NCBI RefSeq assembly: GCF_040954645.1 | Contig: NC_092805.1 | Span: 18,936,741 to 19,000,740, forward strand | Source of the DNA: Diabrotica undecimpunctata | Lineage: Eukaryota; Arthropoda; Insecta; Coleoptera; Chrysomelidae | Direction of reading: 5' to 3' | DNA length: 64,000 bases | Shown here: one piece after another, positions 60,365-64,000 of the stretch | Numbering within the stretch: the stretch's first letter is position 1 | Layout: each line of letters opens with the position of its first letter | Made by a program: the position numbers and the translations under genes | Notes under the pieces: generated by a model | The model's input: only the letters and a program-made list of their open reading frames with translations | The model's database searches: none | What the model was told of the DNA's origin: nothing

Positions 60365-60909
60365 ATAAAATCATTTCTCACAGATAAGTCGCAAAAGGTA
60401 TGCCTGGAGAAAAGGGGGATGTAAGGTTTACTCTGATCCTATCAATTTAAAATTAGGCATACCACAGGGGAGTGTCCTGGGGCCTTTTCTCTTTTTGGTC
60501 TACATAAACGACCTTCCAAATGCGGTGCTTAGTAGTTCCTCAAACCGTGTAAATTTCGCTGATGCTGATGACTTAAATGTGCTTTTCTGGGAAAAACCTG
60601 GGAGAAACACTCCTCACAATGGGAGAGCAAATTCTAAGCAAGGCTGAACAGTGGTTCAGTGGAAATCGGTTGTTGCTTAATGCTGATAAGACCGTTTTTG
60701 TCTACTTTAGAACCAGCCAGTCCCGAGAAGAGTTTCCAATTAATTATTACATATATTTTTTAACAATAAATTTCTTGGTATTCATATTGACCAGAATCTG
60801 AATTGGGGGGAACAAATACAAAATACAACAAAAAAACCGAATACAGCCTGCTACTTATTAAGAGTGTTAAAGAGCTATCTAGACCAGGGGATTTTACTAT
60901 CAGTATATT

Positions 60910-61152
60910 ATGCAAATTTTCTGGGGTGCTGCAGTAGATAGCTCAACTGTCTTTATAGTCCAAAATAAGGCAGTCCGTGTGATTTTAGGATTAAAGGCGG
61001 GAGAATCCTGTAGAGACCGATTCAAATCACTAAATATACACACTGTCTCAGCCATCTATATATTTGAATGTATTATGTTCCTTTTTAAAAAATTTTCTTT
61101 GTTTTGTCAGCTGCTTCCCAATCATGAATATAATACAAAAGCCTTAATTTGA
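60910..61152 (+). CDS. CR1/jockey-group LINE C-terminal piece
   Basis: 80 codons: 'QIFWGAAVDSSTVFIVQNKA', 'VRVILGLKAGESCRDRFKSL' and 'IYIFECIMFLFKKFSL'. This C-terminal module (WG..., QNKAVR.I, SCR..FK.L.I) is common after the RT in CR1/jockey-group insect LINEs. The frame ends early; the remaining terminus is in another frame. Confidence 0.75.
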   Translation: MQIFWGAAVDSSTVFIVQNKAVRVILGLKAGESCRDRFKSLNIHTVSAIYIFECIMFLFKKFSLFCQLLPNHEYNTKALI

Positions 61153-61444
61153 ATTTGCCACTTCACATATTGTCTATAACAGAGACAAGCCCTTTGTATG
61201 CGTGTGTTAAATTTTATAACAGTCTACCATCTGACATTTAACAGGAAACAAACTATAGAGCTTTTAAAAGAAAGGTTTTTCAACACCTAGTTAACATTCA
61301 GCCCTATACTGTGACGAAGTATCCTTTTCCCTGATCAGCATATTTAATTTATAATGTTAATATATTTTAATCTGTAATTAATAATGTGACGTTATTTGCT
61401 CAATTATGTTTAAAAATTTATGCAAATAAAAATTTACTCTACTC

Positions 61445-61640
61445 TACTCTACTCATTTCATCATTCGGATTCATTATCTGAGTCTCACATGTATACAATG
61501 CCAACGGTCGAACGACTGTTCCATATATTTCGATTTTTGCTGCCCTACAGACATTTTTTGATTTTAAAAGTTTGTTTAATGATCCCATAGCGATGAGCCC
61601 TTTGATTCCTTTGAGTAATCCCTTTTCCATTTTTGAGAAG
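61445..61640 (-). pseudogene. RTE-like LINE fragment, same family as 1-958
   Basis: 63-codon minus frame: 'KGLIAMGSLNKLLKSKNVCR', 'AAKIEIYGTVVRPLALYTCE', 'TQIMNPNDEM'. Compare 'KGSRAIGSLNSLLKAKKCIK' at 395-465. The middle of the thumb only. Confidence 0.75.
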
Positions 61641-61649
61641 ATCGGTGGG

Positions 61650-63562
61650 AATGAAATATTAGGAAATTATAACATCGAGGAAAGCTGACAAAAACTAAAA
61701 AATAACATAATCAACGCAGCAACAGAATCACTTAGAGCGAGGAAAGTAACGAACGCTAACACATCAATAAAGAAAACACCAAGGTTTAGAGAGGAAGTGA
61801 AGAAATGTAAAGAAAAGACGAAAGCCTTTTTACAATACAGAACACAACAAACACAATAGGCATATAACCACTATAAAGGAATCAGATATGAAACGAATAC
61901 TTTAGTTAGACAAATAAAAAGGGAACACTGGCAGAGCTTCTCAGAACAGATGGAACACGACTTCTACGGAACGTAAAAAGAAATATGGAGAATCAGAGGA
62001 CAAAGAAATGAGGTGAACGAACTAATAAAAACGAAACACATTCAGAAGAAAACATGGGTAGACTACTTTCGATCCTTATTTGCTAAAGGTGACGATAATG
62101 AACCACCAACACCAAAGGTAACGACAAACGGAGAAATAAATATTGAGGAGGAAGAGGTAAAACAAGCATTAAGGAAGTGAAAAAATAGAAAATTACCAGG
62201 AGTGGACAGAATACCGAACGAACTCCGAAACTACGGAGGACCAGATCTGACCAAACAACCATAAAAACCAATCCAAAAAATAATAGAACAAAACAGAATT
62301 CCTCAAGAATGGAGATCAAGCGTCCTAATACCTCTCTTCAAAAATGGAGACAGATCGGACCCAGAAAAATTACAGAGGAATTAATTTATTAAACACAACA
62401 CTAAAATTAAAAACCAAAGCGATAACAAATAAACTGAATGAAATTATAACACTAGCAGAAAAACAACAAGGTTTTAGGTTTGGAAGATCATGCACCGACG
62501 CTATATTTATAATGAGGCAAGTGTAAGAGAAATCATAAGAATGCAACAAACCGGCATATCTATGTTTCGTGGACGTTAAGAAGGCATTTGACCTGTTCAA
62601 ATTAAATGACGTTTTCCACATATTCTACGCTAGAGAGAGTATTCTAGCGTACTATCAGGAGTAATCAAAACGATGTAAAACATCTACCAAAACAACACAA
62701 TAAAAGTAAAAGTAAAAGAAGAACTAACCGACCCCATTGGAGATGGGATGAAGATTCTTTAAATCCTCTATTGTTCAACCTGATTATGGATGAAATAATA
62801 AAAAAAAAAGTAAGAACTAAAAAAGGATATGAAATGGGAGAAAAACAACTTAAAATAATCTGCTATGCAGAGGACGCGATACTTCTCTCTCAAAATGAAG
62901 ACGATTTACAACGTATGCTGCACCAATTTTTTATAACCGCCAGAAAATTTAAAGTTAACTTTCCCAATTTTGTTAATGTTAATTTCCCTAAAAAAGACAA
63001 GATGCATGGTTACAGCAACAAATTTACTAAGATGTAAATTGGAGCTGGAAGGTCAGATAATTGATTAAGTGAGGATTTTAAAAATCTAGCTATCACATTA
63101 TCTAGCTACGGAAAGCTCGAAACTAAAGTGGAACATCAAGTGAATAGAGTAAACAGAGCCGCAATCTGTAGGAATGAAACAATATGGAGATACAAAAATA
63201 TCGGGAAAGAATTGAAAGGCAGAATTTACAAAACAGCCATCAGATCAATAATGACATACGCGGCAGAAACACAACCTTACACAGAGAGGACAAAAAGAAT
63301 GTTAGAAACAGCAGAGATGAAAGAATAATAGTAAGACACTATGGACAGAGCTAAAAGTACATATATATGACGTAGATGCAAGGTGGAGAACATCAAGAAC
63401 TGGGTAAGAAATAGAAGAGTAAAATAGAATGATAAAATACGCCGAATGACAACAATTAGAGTAGTAAAGATGACAAGAGACGGTTCTCCATTAGGAAGAC
63501 AATCAGTAGGAAGACCACGAAAACGATGGAACGACATCAGAAAATATATCTCGTGATAGTTG
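61650..63562 (+). pseudogene. RTE-like LINE, linker to 3' end, many stops
   Basis: 1.9 kb. Readable blocks: 'RKVTNANTSIKKTPRFREEV' (61745-61800), 'KKTWVDYFRSLFAKGDDNEP' (62048-62105), 'KLPGVDRIPNELRNYGGPDL' (62190-62250), 'NYRGINLLNTTLKLKTKAIT' (62370-62430), 'KQQGFRFGRSCTDAIFIMRQ' (62460-62520), 'YLCFVDVKKAFDLFKLND' (62560-62610), 'ICYAEDAILLSQNEDDLQRM' (62860-62915, YAED), 'YKTAIRSIMTYAAETQP' (63230-63280) and 'GSPLGRQSVGRPRKRWNDIR' (63483-63540). In-frame stops occur every 20 to 50 codons. Confidence 0.8.
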
Positions 63563-63574
63563 GAAAGTTATAAA

Positions 63575-64000
63575 TTATCACAGAAATAAATTTCAAAATA
63601 AAAAAGTCTGTCCAAGCGCGATTACATCAAACGATTTCAATAATTACTTTACTTCAGTGGCTAAACATTCTTTAGTTCTTTTAATTCTACAAATGAAAAC
63701 GTAGCCATAGATTTTTTGAAAGATGTACACACTCCTGGCGACTCTTTATTTTTATTACCTGTTAGTGATACTGTTTTGCATAGATTGAAAAATTCACACT
63801 GCACGGATTTTTATTTCTTAAACAAAAAAATAAATTGTGGAAATATCGATTGTGAAAACAATCGATATATTTATTGACAAATTAATTATACTTTATAATA
63901 ATTGTCTTACTGAGGGGATTTTCCCAGATGTTTTAAAAGTAACAAAAGTGCTACCAGTGTTCAAAAAGGGAGCTTTAGATGAAATTGGAAATTACTGCCC
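63575..64000 (+). pseudogene. CR1/jockey-group LINE fragment at window edge
   Basis: 'SAITSNDFNNYFTSVAKHS' (63620-63675), 'PGDSLFLLPVSDTVLHRLKN' (63735-63800), then 'CLTEGIFPDVLKVTKVLPVF' and 'KKGALDEIGNYC' (63905-64000). The NxYFTSVA linker and the FPDVLKxxKVxPxFKKG block are pre-RT and RT motif 0-1. It is cut by the window end. A second copy of the group represented at 59445. Confidence 0.75.

Larger units (their letters stand above)
59445..61453 (+). mobile_element. CR1/jockey-group LINE, RT to 3' end
   Basis: 2 kb. Pre-RT linker 'LDVLFTLSTNNVDYKDIYKT' (59485-59545) and 'NCYKERIENSENKTKMSWNW' (59590-59645), RT (59816-60364), catalytic region 60440-60580, thumb 60577-60801, C-terminus 60910-61152 and 'FYNSLPSDI' with 'FKRKVFQHL' (61210-61290). 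The 3' end is AATAAAAATTTACTCTACTC, a (CTACT)n tail at 61435-61453. Endonuclease missing. Confidence 0.8.

Noticed and set aside
1..64000. Host gene, tRNA, rRNA, CRISPR array or toxin system
   Set aside because: Nothing in the window shows cloverleaf, rRNA, regularly spaced repeat or host exon features beyond transposon remnants.

Overview
This window reads as transposon-rich intergenic DNA from a large, AT-rich arthropod genome, most likely an insect. A beetle is my best guess, from LINE leader sequences that look familiar, but the window does not prove it. I found no single-copy host gene, rRNA, tRNA or CRISPR array that I could support. Almost all coding potential belongs to mobile elements: non-LTR retrotransposons (RTE-like, jockey-like, CR1-like, R1/LOA-like and a repeated endonuclease/reverse-transcriptase family called LINE-B here), a Penelope-like fragment, two MULE-type DNA transposons with FLYWCH fingers, two hAT elements, Tc1 and pogo-like remnants, a probable solo LTR, and several foldback elements.

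Layout. 0-7 kb: RTE-like LINE tail, probable solo LTR inside a (TA)n tract, LINE-B tail, R1/LOA-type pseudogene with RNase H. 7-13 kb: a decayed dispersed gene family of unknown function, two foldback repeats, an internally deleted LINE, then Tc1 and pogo-like remnants. 13-18 kb: the best LINE-B copy, then a jockey element carrying another LINE-B fragment. 18-24 kb: degenerate tandem repeats, an R1/LOA element with a damaged RT active site, a dispersed inverted-repeat family, and an R1 tail. 24-29 kb: two FLYWCH-MULE transposons. One keeps a long open transposase frame without a clear AUG. The other is split by a 50-bp insertion with an 11-bp target duplication. 29-37 kb: two copies of one non-coding repeat, one interrupted by a LINE with an 11-bp target duplication, plus several LINE tails and a Penelope-like piece. 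38-44 kb: two hAT elements with 8-bp duplications, the first carrying a LINE-B insertion with its own 12-bp duplication. 44-50 kb: an RTE insertion and a 2.3-kb long-inverted-repeat element. 50-57 kb: an unidentified coding remnant and a pile-up of LINE fragments in both orientations. 57-64 kb: microsatellites, a foldback MITE, and CR1-like and RTE-like LINEs up to the window edge.

How the parts relate. Target-site duplications and empty-site paralogs date several insertions relative to their hosts. LINE families end in characteristic simple repeats ((TA)n, (GAT)n or (GAA)n), so part of the microsatellite content appears to be seeded by LINE tails. All identifications come from reading motifs by eye; no database search was run.
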